A stretch of DNA of 42,855 nt from Ruminococcus sp. (GCA_015066715.1 SVNU01000007.1:1-42855), one strand, 5' to 3'. Positions 26,733 through 35,150 are shown, counted from the first letter of the stretch. The notes: generated by a model not told the origin, from the sequence alone. Numbers and translations: made by a program.

Positions 26733-27140
26733 TCAGTGGCAGCCGCCGCATGAACTGCAGCTTCCCGAGCATCCGCTTGGTTTTGACGGACATGTCTCAG
26801 GGTCTTCACCATTGGCAGAAGCTGTAATAACATTATTGATTTCAGACAGCATTCCATCCATTGCATTTTTAGCCGCATTGAATTCAGCCATGTTAGGATT
26901 TACCATAATTTCACCGTAAAGGTTCTTGATAACACCGTCAAGCTCCTTGAGCTTTTCAGAATCCTTATCTTCCTTTGACATTTCCATGTTAAGCTCATAT
27001 CTCTTTGCTGTAAACTCGCTGATAAGCTTCTGAAGCTCCTCATCCTTGTCGTTTTTTTCCTTTGCAGAAAGATATGCTGAATATCTTTCATCCTGCTGAA
27101 TAAGCTTTCCAAGTTCTCTTGCTTTTGAAATTACGTCCAT
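26733..27140 (-). CDS. YlbF/YmcA family protein with cysteine-rich tail
   Basis: 135 residues, almost entirely helical in the YlbF/YmcA family manner (about 1-108). The Cys-rich end carries Cys117, 124, 128, 131 and 134 with a final His. The gene sits between miaB and mutS exactly as ymcA does in B. subtilis (miaB-ymcA-cotE-mutS), so it is probably the YmcA counterpart. There YmcA, YlbF and YaaT form a complex that steers RNase Y processing and can carry Fe-S clusters. The denser cysteine tail here fits metal binding, which is an inference. Start has AAGGAG upstream. Confidence 0.85.
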   Translation of the reverse strand: MDVISKARELGKLIQQDERYSAYLSAKEKNDKDEELQKLISEFTAKRYELNMEMSKEDKDSEKLKELDGVIKNLYGEIMVNPNMAEFNAAKNAMDGMLSEINNVITASANGEDPETCPSKPSGCSGSCSSCGGCH

Positions 27141-27162
27141 TTTTATTTCTCCTTTTTATATA

Positions 27163-28542
27163 TTATATAATTACGCCTGTTACAGCCCAATTTTTGGCAT
27201 CAGTTATTTTAACATTCACAAAGCTTCCCACAAGTGATTTGTCACCTTCAAATTCAACGATGACAAATTCATTGCTTTTGCCTGTCATATATCCTTCGGT
27301 TTTACTTTTACCGTCAACCAGAACTCTCATGGTTCTGCCGATAAACCTTTTGTAGCTTTCCGTGGAAATTTCCCTCTGAAGGGACAAAAGCCTTGTCATT
27401 CTTTTTCCCTTTTCCTCATCGGATACCATATCCTCGATTTCCGCCGCCTTTGTACCGGAACGCTTTGAATAGATAAACGAATAAATATTGTCATATTTCA
27501 CCCGTTTCATAAGACTTAAAGTCTTTTCAAAATCTTCCTCCGATTCATTCGGAAAACCTACAATAATATCAGTTGTAAACGAAAAATCAGGAATAAAGCT
27601 TCTTGCATAATCAATCGTTTCGAGATATTTTTCCACAGTATATCTGCGGTTCATTTTATCTAAAATATCATTGCTTCCGCTTTGTACCGGCAAGTGAAGA
27701 TGCTTACCAATCTTCCCGCAGTTAATAATAGTGTCAATCAGCTTCTTTCCGGCATCCTTAGGATGTGACGACATGAAGCGCACCACAAAATCACCGTCTA
27801 TTTCATTTATGCGCTGCAAAAGCTCCGGAAAATCAACACTTTCGGCAAGGTCTTTTCCGTAGGAATTAACATTCTGCCCAAGAAGCATTATTTCCTTGTA
27901 ACCGTTCTGAACGAGTTTTTCTACTTCCTGTATAATATTTTCCGGCTTTCTGCTTCTTTCACGTCCTCTTACGTAAGGAACTATACAATACGTACAGAAA
28001 TTATTACATCCGAACATAATCGGTACGGAAGCCTTAAAGCTGCTGTCACGTTCCTGATAAAGTCCCTCTGACGACATATTATACTCATTTGTATCAAATG
28101 CATACCTGCTTCCTGAAAGCTTTTCAAGCAAAAGCTTAGGAAGCCTGTCAAGCGCCGACGGCGAAAAAACAATATCCACAAACCTGTACGAATTTTTAAG
28201 CTTACGGGTAACATGCTCAAGAGACGCCATACAGCCGCAAAGTCCGATAATCATTTCGGGATTTTTTTCCTTGTAATGCTTTAAAAAACCGAGATTTCCG
28301 AAAACCCTGTCCTCTGCATTTTCCCTTACTGCACATGTATTGTATATTACAATGTCAGCATTTTCTTCCTTTTCAGCCATTTCACAGCCCATTTTCACGA
28401 GCATACCCTTGATTTTTTCACCGTCTGAAAAATTCAGCTGACATCCGAAGCTTCGCACACAGGCTCTGGGCTTTGTATTTCTTTTTACAAGAATATCCGA
28501 AACTGCTGATATATATTCATTAACATTTATTTCCTGATTCAA
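27163..28542 (-). CDS. miaB: tRNA-2-methylthio-N6-dimethylallyladenosine synthase
   Basis: 459 residues. The N-terminal UPF0004 domain has cluster cysteines Cys34, Cys70 and Cys104; the radical SAM motif CNNFCTYC has Cys179, 183 and 186; the C-terminal TRAM domain is at about 390-459. It methylthiolates C2 of i6A37 in tRNA, the step after MiaA. The start is TTG at 28542 with GGAG eight bases away; no in-frame ATG gives a full N-terminus. It follows mtnN by 36 bp. Confidence 0.96.
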   Translation of the reverse strand: MNQEINVNEYISAVSDILVKRNTKPRACVRSFGCQLNFSDGEKIKGMLVKMGCEMAEKEENADIVIYNTCAVRENAEDRVFGNLGFLKHYKEKNPEMIIGLCGCMASLEHVTRKLKNSYRFVDIVFSPSALDRLPKLLLEKLSGSRYAFDTNEYNMSSEGLYQERDSSFKASVPIMFGCNNFCTYCIVPYVRGRERSRKPENIIQEVEKLVQNGYKEIMLLGQNVNSYGKDLAESVDFPELLQRINEIDGDFVVRFMSSHPKDAGKKLIDTIINCGKIGKHLHLPVQSGSNDILDKMNRRYTVEKYLETIDYARSFIPDFSFTTDIIVGFPNESEEDFEKTLSLMKRVKYDNIYSFIYSKRSGTKAAEIEDMVSDEEKGKRMTRLLSLQREISTESYKRFIGRTMRVLVDGKSKTEGYMTGKSNEFVIVEFEGDKSLVGSFVNVKITDAKNWAVTGVII

Positions 28543-28578
28543 TTTTCATTCTCCGTTCAGACAGTAATAAAATCAAAT

Positions 28579-29256
28579 TTAAATTTTCTTTACAGTTTCA
28601 AGTACAATTTCCGCAACCTTTTTAGCTGCAATCTTCTCAAATTCATCAAATGACATTTCGCCCTCATCGTCAGCGTTGTCCGAAATACATCTTACGCTTA
28701 CAAAAGGAATGTTATTTCTGTAGGCACACTGACCTACTGCCGCAGTTTCCATATCAACTGCAAGAGGTGAAAGTCTGTCACATATATCCTGCTTCAGTTT
28801 GCTGTCCGAAACAAAGGCTTCACCCGAAACTATTCTTCCCACATGATTTACTATATTTTTTTCGGCGCAAACCTGACAAACTGCGTTTACAAGTTTTTCG
28901 TCCGCTTCATACATTGAATGGTAAGGCGGATAATTTTCAAGAAAACGAAGCTCAAGGTCGTGAGGGCAGACAGCGTCCGATACTACAATATCACAAACCT
29001 TTACCTTTGTATTCATACCGCCGGCAACACCTGTGTTGATAATGGCGTCAATATCAAATTTATCAATCATAACCTGTGCGCAAAGAGCTGCGTTTACCTT
29101 GGCAATGCCGCAGCATGCACTTACAATAAGCTTATCCCCGTAAGTACAAACGTAAAAATCATATCCTGCATATGTTTTGACAACTGCGTTGCACAGTACG
29201 TTTCTTATATCAGCAAGCTCAGACGGCATTGCACCTATAATACCTATTGTTTTCAT
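28579..29256 (-). CDS. mtnN: 5'-methylthioadenosine/S-adenosylhomocysteine nucleosidase
   Basis: 225 residues of the PNP/UDP phosphorylase fold: GIIGAMPSELADI at the start, INTGVAGGMN near 78-87, and the substrate loop VDMETAAVGQCAYRN with the conserved Glu and Asp (SDNADDEG). It splits adenine from MTA and SAH. This recycles the SAM by-products made in part by radical SAM enzymes such as MiaB next door. It is the first gene of the block, with a consensus promoter upstream and GGGAG at the start codon. Confidence 0.95.
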   Translation of the reverse strand: MKTIGIIGAMPSELADIRNVLCNAVVKTYAGYDFYVCTYGDKLIVSACCGIAKVNAALCAQVMIDKFDIDAIINTGVAGGMNTKVKVCDIVVSDAVCPHDLELRFLENYPPYHSMYEADEKLVNAVCQVCAEKNIVNHVGRIVSGEAFVSDSKLKQDICDRLSPLAVDMETAAVGQCAYRNNIPFVSVRCISDNADDEGEMSFDEFEKIAAKKVAEIVLETVKKI

Positions 29257-29304
29257 ATTATCTCCCTTTCATATCCTGAAACACAAAAATATTTACACAT
29301 GTAT

Positions 29305-29333
29305 ATTTTACTCTAAAATGTCTGAAAAGTCAA
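29305..29333 (-). promoter_or_regulatory. Promoter of the mtnN-miaB-ymcA block
   Basis: Minus strand: TTGACT (29328-29333), 17-bp spacer, TAAAAT (29305-29310), about 40 nt from the mtnN start codon. It is the only strong promoter I see for the long minus-strand series. Confidence 0.8.
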
Positions 29334-29371
29334 GGTTTAAGAGATTTACAGTACAAAAAAGATATTTTTAA

Positions 29372-29396
29372 GGGAGATGAAGCTGTGTCATCTCCC
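29372..29396 (-). terminator. Terminator of the ydbS-ydbT operon
   Basis: Nine-base-pair perfect stem GGGAGATGA/TCATCTCCC beginning one base after the ydbT stop codon, followed on the minus strand by TTAAAAATAT. It insulates the mtnN promoter. Confidence 0.75.
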
Positions 29397-29397
29397 A

Positions 29398-30882
29398 TCA
29401 GAAATTATGCATTTTTTCACCGGACTCAAGAACACCCAGCTGTTCAATTATTTTCTGTGCTTCCTCCACCCGAAGCCCCTTTACCTTGTGAGCTCTTGTT
29501 TTTTCCGAATTAAAATAGAAATCCAGACGGCACCGTCCTGTTTTTTTATTTATAAGGCTCTGGAAAATCTGAATTTTCACAAGCTTGTTCTTGTCCGCAA
29601 GAATTGTATGATAAGCAAAAAATCTTGAATATCTTATGCAGCAAAAATCATCCTCAACAGTAACTCCGGTTGTTGCATGGGCATACAGCTTTACGACAGT
29701 CAGCCAGATAAACGGTATTTCCAGTATCAGCACAACAAAAAACATAATGTTTGAAAGCTGCGAAAGAAAATACACTGTAAGCCAACCGGCAGCAAGAATT
29801 ACAGCGGCAATTGTCAGCGGCGCACTTATATAGGATATAACAGAGGATTTAACCGGTCTGACCTTTCGTCTGACCAGATATTTTTTGAATCCCAGCATAT
29901 CAAGAGCGTCATTCGCCTCCCTTTGCGTAAGAAGCGGCAGAAGTACAGGAAGCTCATTCTTGCCTTTTCCATACCCCGAACAGCTGATATTAAGCGATGA
30001 AACCCTGAACAGCTTTGTAATAAAGCTCTGGCGCAAATCCAGATAATTGATTTTTTCAGGTATAATGTTGAAAATTCTTCTTGTAAACGCACCTGAAATT
30101 ATCCTCATAATATGGGTATCCTTTTTCATTACAAAATCGGAGTACCTGAAAATATTTATTATAAATGACAAAAGCCATGTTCCCAGTACAATAAACATAA
30201 GAATAATTGCCACAGGCGGAATGTCAACAGGTGCGCCCGCCGACATATTTTCGGACATATCATTTGCAATTCTGTACATTTCTGTCCAGTCGTCCCTCAT
30301 TGCTTCCATCACTATTCTTCCCGCATTGAAAATAAGTGCAGAAACATAAACCGCACCGGAAAGACTGCTTGAAAAGACAAAGGAGAAAAAAACAATTTTA
30401 TACCATTTTGAAGAAAGGGTGAAGGTTTTTTTCTCCTTCCGTACAATTTTCGGAAGCTTTCGCTGAATCTTTTTCAGTTCGTCACGATGCAGAAGTATGG
30501 ACAAGTCAGTAGTTCCGAACACTCCGGCATCGGTATCCACATGCACTCTCACCGCATGAAAAGGACGCAGATAGAAGCTGTGCTGAGCTGTTACAACTGC
30601 AATACTTTTATAAGGCATTTCAGTAACACGTTTTACAAAAATTCCGCTCATTACCCTGATATGATTTTTCCCCAGCCTCATCCATGTAAAAAGCCATCTG
30701 AAATATCCGAACGCCAGAATAACAATAAGTACAAGCAAATCAAACCAGCCGCCGGTAATCCAGGTGTAAAACGCATCAAGGTCCAGTGAAAAGCTTCGTA
30801 TACCACGGAGAATCGGGAAAATAAGCAGCCAGATACTGCTTTTGGCATGCTTTAAAATTTTAAGCGGATGCTCATGAATCAT
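29398..30882 (-). CDS. PH-domain membrane protein, YdbT-like
   Basis: 494 residues. Paired membrane helices near 15-65, 165-190, 225-245 and 355-390 alternate with three bacterial PH (bPH_2, formerly DUF304) domains. An example of the domain pattern is IRVMSGIFVKRVTEMPYKSIAVVTAQHSFYL at about 77-107, with repeats near 255-290 and 405-440. Such YdbT/YdbS pairs are membrane proteins without a fixed role; in Bacillus they affect resistance to certain antimicrobial peptides. The gene follows ydbS by 18 bp with GGAGG upstream and is the last of the operon. Confidence 0.85.
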   Translation of the reverse strand: MIHEHPLKILKHAKSSIWLLIFPILRGIRSFSLDLDAFYTWITGGWFDLLVLIVILAFGYFRWLFTWMRLGKNHIRVMSGIFVKRVTEMPYKSIAVVTAQHSFYLRPFHAVRVHVDTDAGVFGTTDLSILLHRDELKKIQRKLPKIVRKEKKTFTLSSKWYKIVFFSFVFSSSLSGAVYVSALIFNAGRIVMEAMRDDWTEMYRIANDMSENMSAGAPVDIPPVAIILMFIVLGTWLLSFIINIFRYSDFVMKKDTHIMRIISGAFTRRIFNIIPEKINYLDLRQSFITKLFRVSSLNISCSGYGKGKNELPVLLPLLTQREANDALDMLGFKKYLVRRKVRPVKSSVISYISAPLTIAAVILAAGWLTVYFLSQLSNIMFFVVLILEIPFIWLTVVKLYAHATTGVTVEDDFCCIRYSRFFAYHTILADKNKLVKIQIFQSLINKKTGRCRLDFYFNSEKTRAHKVKGLRVEEAQKIIEQLGVLESGEKMHNF

Positions 30883-30900
30883 TCTTTGTCCCTCCTGCTC

Positions 30901-31326
30901 TCAGACCTTAAGATTATACGTTATTTCAGAAAAATCCCTGTTGCTGACAAAAATAATGGGAAGCATTCCGCCGTAAGCATAAAGAAGAATGCAGTTAAGA
31001 CCGGTAAGTCTTGAAAAGGGGGTAGATATTGTTGTTGTATACTGTATTCTGCTGACCTTTACCGTCTGGGTTTTAATAAAATAAAATCCGCTTACCTTGA
31101 CGATTTTTTCATCCGAAACATAGTATTTCATATTGCGGAAATATATGGGCAGATATATAAGCGAAGCAAAAAATCCAATTGCAAAGAATACAGAACAAAC
31201 GATTATCATAATTATTGGAATAAAGGAAAGGAAATAAGCGGCAACAGCTATAATTATAACTGTCAGCACAATAATTATAATTCTCATCATATTGAGACAT
31301 GTTTTGTCTGCATAATATTCCTTCAT
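30901..31326 (-). CDS. PH-domain membrane protein, YdbS-like
   Basis: 141 residues: two adjacent membrane helices (about 11-30 and 35-57) and one bacterial PH domain (about 65-141, YYVSDEKIVKVSGFYFIKTQTVKVSRIQYTT). It is the expected smaller partner of the YdbT-like protein encoded next. Strong AAGGAG before ATG. A roughly 120-nt leader with stacked hairpins precedes it. Confidence 0.85.
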   Translation of the reverse strand: MKEYYADKTCLNMMRIIIIVLTVIIIAVAAYFLSFIPIIMIIVCSVFFAIGFFASLIYLPIYFRNMKYYVSDEKIVKVSGFYFIKTQTVKVSRIQYTTTISTPFSRLTGLNCILLYAYGGMLPIIFVSNRDFSEITYNLKV

Positions 31327-31356
31327 AGCAGTCTCCTTCCGTGTGTGTATATTAAA

Positions 31357-31404
31357 TCCGGCAGAAACTTTCTGTCTGGTATGCCGGACGATTATATAAA
31401 ATCG
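31357..31404 (-). promoter_or_regulatory. Stacked hairpins in the ydbS leader
   Basis: TCCGGCA (31357-31363) pairs with TGCCGGA (31382-31388) and encloses CAGAAA/TTTCTG (31362-31367, 31369-31374), so the two stems are alternatives or partly nested. Directly beside lies CGATT/AATCG (31389-31404). They are transcribed from the promoter at 31452-31481. I recognise no known riboswitch. Confidence 0.45.
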
Positions 31405-31418
31405 ACATGCAGTGTCTT

Positions 31419-31437
31419 CCGTACAATCTTTGTACGG
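31419..31437. promoter_or_regulatory. Inverted repeat, possible operator between ydbS and agcS
   Basis: Perfect CCGTACAA-TCT-TTGTACGG. It includes the -35 of the plus-strand promoter and lies within about 10-30 bp downstream of the minus-strand start. It suits a dimeric regulator or, as RNA, an early hairpin in the ydbS leader. Confidence 0.5.
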
Positions 31438-31459
31438 TATTGCCTTAATATATTATAAC
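31430..31459 (+). promoter_or_regulatory. Promoter of the symporter gene
   Basis: Plus strand: TTGTAC (31430-31435), 18-bp spacer, TATAAC (31454-31459), about 50 bp before the start codon. Its -10 overlaps the -10 of the opposite promoter. Confidence 0.6.
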
Positions 31460-31481
31460 ATAAAACAGATAATGAATTCAA
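31452..31481 (-). promoter_or_regulatory. Promoter of ydbS-ydbT
   Basis: Minus strand: TTGAAT (31476-31481), 18-bp spacer, TATAAT (31452-31457). It faces and overlaps the plus-strand promoter. Confidence 0.65.
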
Positions 31482-31508
31482 CTAAAAAATGAAAAGGTGT
31501 GAATAAAA

Positions 31509-32816
31509 ATGCTCGAAATTTTAAACAAAATTGTCTGGAGTGATTTTCTTCTAATTCTGCTTCTCGGAACTGGACTTATAATAAGTATAAGACTGAATTT
31601 TTTTCAGATTTTAAAATTCCCGTACATAATTAAAAACACCCTTTTTTCGCTTTTTTACGACAAAACTACCCGAAAAACAAAAAACGGCGGTGTTTCACAG
31701 CTTCAGTCACTGTCAACAGCCCTTGCGGCAACTATGGGAACGGGAAATATTGTAGGTGTGGCAACTGCACTTACCGCAGGCGGTCCGGGAGCAATTTTCT
31801 GGATGTGGATTTCAGCCATGCTGGGTATGGCACTTGTTTATGCCGAAAACTATCTCGGAACTCTCTTTGCACGAAATAACGGAAAAGTCACAGTAGGCGG
31901 AACTGTTGCTTTTCTTGAATACGGAACAGGCAAAAGATTTTTAGCTGTTATTTTCTGCATTTTCTGTAGTCTTGCATCTCTCGGAATGGGAAATATGACC
32001 CAGATAAATTCCATTTCAGAGGCTGTAAGCAATTCCTTCGGCATCCCTCCATTATACACCGGAATAATTGCAGCAGTCATCATATTTGCCGTAATTTCGG
32101 GAAGCATAAAAAGAATCGGAAAGGTATCGCAGCTGCTGATTCCCATACTCTCCGGAATATATATAATTACAACAATTATAATTATTGTCAGTCACTCGTC
32201 AGCTCTGCCGCAAACCCTTGCGGAAATTTTCAGGGGTGCTTTCGGCATAAAGGCTGTAGGCGGCGGAATAAGCGGAGAAATAATAAAACGCAGCATTAAC
32301 ACTGGTCTGCGGCGTGGTGTTTTTTCAAATGAAGCCGGACTCGGAAGCTCCTCCCTGCTCCACAGTGCAACCGAAAACGCCTCACCTCACCGTCAGGGAC
32401 TATGGGCAGTATTTGAAGTATTTACAGATACTATAATATGCTGCACCCTGACCGCACTTGCAATCATGACAACAGGCAGTCTCTCGTCAGGAAAAACAGG
32501 CGTTTCACTGGCAGCCGAGGCATTTGGCAGTATAATGGGAGATTTTTCCCAGATATTTACATCTGTTTCAATTGTGCTTTTTGCATTTGCAACGCTTATA
32601 AGTTGGTATTTCTGCGGAGAATGCTGTGTGAAATATATTTTCGGGGAACGGGTGATTCCGTTTTTCAGAATAATTTTCGCCTTTTGTGTGGTCATAGGAG
32701 CATATTCAAGGCTTGAAACAGTATGGCTTATATCGGACATTTTCAACGGACTCATGGCATTTCCGAATCTTGCGGGACTGATTATATTAAGAAAACACGT
32801 AAGATTTGAAAAATGA
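31509..32816 (+). CDS. Alanine/glycine:cation symporter (AGCS family)
   Basis: 435 residues, about 11 membrane helices. The family signature GTGNIVGVATALTAGGPGAIFWMW lies at about 76-99 and is followed by AMLGMALVYAENYLG. It imports alanine or glycine with Na+ or H+. The conserved N-terminal half (LRLNFFQI-like IRLNFFQILKFPYI) is intact, and the SNEAGLGSS motif is near 271-279. Related genes are named alsT, agcS or dagA. It is a single gene divergent from ydbS. A weak hairpin (ATGAATAA/TTATTCAT, 32828-32873) follows and may end its transcript. Confidence 0.93.
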   Translation: MLEILNKIVWSDFLLILLLGTGLIISIRLNFFQILKFPYIIKNTLFSLFYDKTTRKTKNGGVSQLQSLSTALAATMGTGNIVGVATALTAGGPGAIFWMWISAMLGMALVYAENYLGTLFARNNGKVTVGGTVAFLEYGTGKRFLAVIFCIFCSLASLGMGNMTQINSISEAVSNSFGIPPLYTGIIAAVIIFAVISGSIKRIGKVSQLLIPILSGIYIITTIIIIVSHSSALPQTLAEIFRGAFGIKAVGGGISGEIIKRSINTGLRRGVFSNEAGLGSSSLLHSATENASPHRQGLWAVFEVFTDTIICCTLTALAIMTTGSLSSGKTGVSLAAEAFGSIMGDFSQIFTSVSIVLFAFATLISWYFCGECCVKYIFGERVIPFFRIIFAFCVVIGAYSRLETVWLISDIFNGLMAFPNLAGLIILRKHVRFEK

Positions 32817-32892
32817 AATATAAAAATATGAATAATACAATTCATTACTTCCCATAATTTTATAGTTATTCATACAGTATAAAAAAAGCCGC

Positions 32893-32921
32893 TTGACTTT
32901 TATCGGGTAATTGCGTATAAT
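32893..32921 (+). promoter_or_regulatory. Consensus promoter of the structured RNA region
   Basis: TTGACT (32893-32898), 17-bp spacer, TATAAT (32916-32921). No start codon or ribosome binding site follows for nearly 400 bp; the structured region begins 4-5 bases downstream. Confidence 0.85.
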
Positions 32922-32924
32922 TAG

Positions 32925-33174
32925 TATGTATATTTATATGTAAATTTCTGCCTGTACGTTTTGGCAGAAGCTCAGATTTATGGTATTACGGCATAATGAA
33001 ATGCCTGTATATAAACAAGTACAAGAGTACTGAAAGACAAACAAAACAACATGTATCACTCAGGGCTGCCGAACGTTTTCTGTTCTGACACCAAAGCTTC
33101 CTGTTGCGGAAAATCTGTGCAGAACAGCCTTTTGAGCCTTGTGATACGCAGCTATCCGATCTAAAATATACATA
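32925..33174 (+). ncRNA. Candidate structured ncRNA or RNase J leader (unassigned)
   Basis: The region begins just after a consensus promoter. Its ends are complementary over 11 bp (32925-32935 with 33164-33174), closing a domain of about 250 nt. Inside are three local hairpins: TTCTGCC/GGCAGAA (32946-32952, 32963-32969), GGCAT/ATGCC (32990-33005) and AGTAC/GTACT (33018-33031). A fourth, about 95-nt, irregular arm is closed by GTATCAC/GTGATAC (33053-33147) and extended by CTGTTCTG/CAGAACAG (33080-33087, 33120-33127) and TTCC/GGAA. There is no ORF with a ribosome binding site. I do not find the sequence hallmarks of RNase P RNA, tmRNA or SRP RNA. 6S RNA, which also has paired ends, cannot be excluded. 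No clear terminator follows (only TCTGTTTT), so it may instead be the 5' leader of rnj. Confidence 0.6.
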
Positions 33175-33255
33175 TCTGTTTTCAAAAGAAATACACCAAA
33201 ACATTATTACATTATCACACTGCATCATGTCAATTTATTTTGCAATCAAGATTTA

Positions 33256-33284
33256 TTTCATTTCAGAAAACTATAATATATAAT
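33256..33284 (+). promoter_or_regulatory. Possible second promoter for rnj
   Basis: TTTCAT (33256-33261), 17-bp spacer, TATAAT (33279-33284), 35 bp before the TTG start; another TATAAT lies at 33272-33277. The -35 is weak. If active, the upstream structured RNA would be a separate gene. Confidence 0.4.
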
Positions 33285-33319
33285 ATTTAATCGGACAAGA
33301 AAGAATGAGAGGTAAAAAA

Positions 33320-35128
33320 TTGGAAAACAATCAGACAAAATCAACTTCTGAAGTAAAAAAGAGATTTTTCAGAAGAAATGAAAAAACAGCAAACGACGGT
33401 CAGGGAACAAGAAAAAAGCAGGCGTATCCAAAATCGAACTTCATTCCGAAGCAGAAAAAAGAACAAAGAAGAACCCCTGTTAAAATAATTCCTCTGGGTG
33501 GACTTAATGAAATCGGAAAAAACATGACAGTAATAGAATGCTCAAATGATATTTTTATTATCGACTGCGGTCTTGCTTTTCCGGATACTGAAATGCCGGG
33601 GGTTGATATTGTAATCCCCGATTTCAGCTATATTGAAAAAAACCGTGACAAAGTAAGAGGTATTGTTCTGACGCACGGGCACGAAGACCACATCGGCGGT
33701 CTTGCTTATCTTCTTAAAAAGATAAATGTACCTATTTATGGTACAAAGCTGACGCTGGCTCTTGTTGACGGCAAGCTTAAAGAACACGGACTTTCAGGCA
33801 AGGTAAATCTTATTGTTACCGAGCCAAGAAGGACTATTAAAATGGGCTGCATGGCAGTTGAATTTATAAAAGTCAACCATTCAATCCCCGATGCTGTGGG
33901 TATGGCAATTCATACTCCTGCCGGAGTTATTGTCCATACAGGTGACTTCAAGGTGGACTACAGTCCGATAAACGGTGAAATCATTGACCTTGCACGCTTT
34001 GGTGAGCTTGGCAGCAAGGGTGTGCTTGCACTTATGGCTGACTCGACAAATGCAGAGCGTCCGGGCTATACCCAGTCGGAAAAAACAGTTGGCGAATCCT
34101 TTGAAAAGCTGTTTGCACAGGGTGAGGGCAAGCGAATTATCATTGCAACATTCTCGTCAAACATTCACAGAATACAGCAGATTATAAACTGCTCCTCACG
34201 ATACGGCAGAAAGGTTGCCGTATTCGGCAGAAGCATGATAAATGTTATCACAACTGCCATAGAGCTTGGATATCTGGATGTTCCGAAGGGAGTTCTGATT
34301 GACATTGACATGATGAGCCGTTATGACGCTTCCGAAATTGTTCTTATAACAACAGGAAGTCAGGGCGAACCTATGTCAGCTCTTACAAGAATGGCAATGA
34401 ATGACCACAAAAAAGTGAACATTACACCTATGGACTTTATTATTATCTCGGCAACACCTATTCCGGGAAATGAAAAATATGTCACAAAGGTTGTAAACGA
34501 GCTTATGAAGTCAGGGGCAGAGGTAGTTTACGAAGCAATGTACGAGGTACATGTTTCCGGACATGCCTGCCGTGAAGAATTAAAGCTTATCCAGGCTCTG
34601 ACAAAACCAAAATTCTTTATTCCTGTTCACGGCGAATACAAGCATCTCAAAAAGCATGCGGAAATCGCAAGAGAGCTTGGCATGCCGCAGGAAAACATTA
34701 TAATCGGTGAAATCGGAAATGTTATCGAAACTGACGGTACAAAAATAAATGTTGTATCACAGGTGCCTGCCGGAAAGGTTCTTGTTGATGGACTCGGCGT
34801 TGGCGATGTCGGTTCTATCGTACTCCGTGACAGAAAGCATCTTGCGCAAGACGGTCTTATAATAGTGGTAATAGGCATTGAAAAGGCTTCAAACACTATT
34901 GTTTCCGGTCCGGATATAATTTCAAGAGGCTTTGTTTATGTAAGAGAATCAGAAGAACTTATCGACAATGCAAAGGCTGTTCTGGAACATACTCTTGAAA
35001 CCTGTCACGCTCAGGATTTCAGAGAATGGAACTATCTTAAAACCCGCATGCGTGATGCGCTTTCTGACTATATCTATGAAAAGACAAAGCGCAGCCCTAT
35101 GATTTTACCTATTATTATGGAAATCTGA
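33320..35128 (+). CDS. rnj: Ribonuclease J
   Basis: 602 residues from a TTG start with AGAGG seven bases upstream; the ATG at 33305 has no good ribosome binding site and abuts this one. A basic, disordered N-terminal extension (1-52) precedes the metallo-beta-lactamase domain, with THGHEDHIGG (118-127) binding zinc, GDFKVDYSP, and the beta-CASP insert (IIATFSSNIHRIQQI, VFGRSM). HVSGHACREELKLIQALTKPKFFIPVHGEY and the C-terminal domain follow. It is a dual 5'-3' exo- and endonuclease of RNA turnover. A structured region with its own promoter lies upstream; gdpP follows 22 bp downstream. Confidence 0.96.
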   Translation: MENNQTKSTSEVKKRFFRRNEKTANDGQGTRKKQAYPKSNFIPKQKKEQRRTPVKIIPLGGLNEIGKNMTVIECSNDIFIIDCGLAFPDTEMPGVDIVIPDFSYIEKNRDKVRGIVLTHGHEDHIGGLAYLLKKINVPIYGTKLTLALVDGKLKEHGLSGKVNLIVTEPRRTIKMGCMAVEFIKVNHSIPDAVGMAIHTPAGVIVHTGDFKVDYSPINGEIIDLARFGELGSKGVLALMADSTNAERPGYTQSEKTVGESFEKLFAQGEGKRIIIATFSSNIHRIQQIINCSSRYGRKVAVFGRSMINVITTAIELGYLDVPKGVLIDIDMMSRYDASEIVLITTGSQGEPMSALTRMAMNDHKKVNITPMDFIIISATPIPGNEKYVTKVVNELMKSGAEVVYEAMYEVHVSGHACREELKLIQALTKPKFFIPVHGEYKHLKKHAEIARELGMPQENIIIGEIGNVIETDGTKINVVSQVPAGKVLVDGLGVGDVGSIVLRDRKHLAQDGLIIVVIGIEKASNTIVSGPDIISRGFVYVRESEELIDNAKAVLEHTLETCHAQDFREWNYLKTRMRDALSDYIYEKTKRSPMILPIIMEI

Positions 35129-35150
35129 TATTTTTTCGGAGGTGTACCTG

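Noticed and set aside
32986-33228. 80-codon minus-strand ORF in the rnj upstream region
   Set aside because: No ribosome binding site, unlikely composition, and it lies across the structured RNA.
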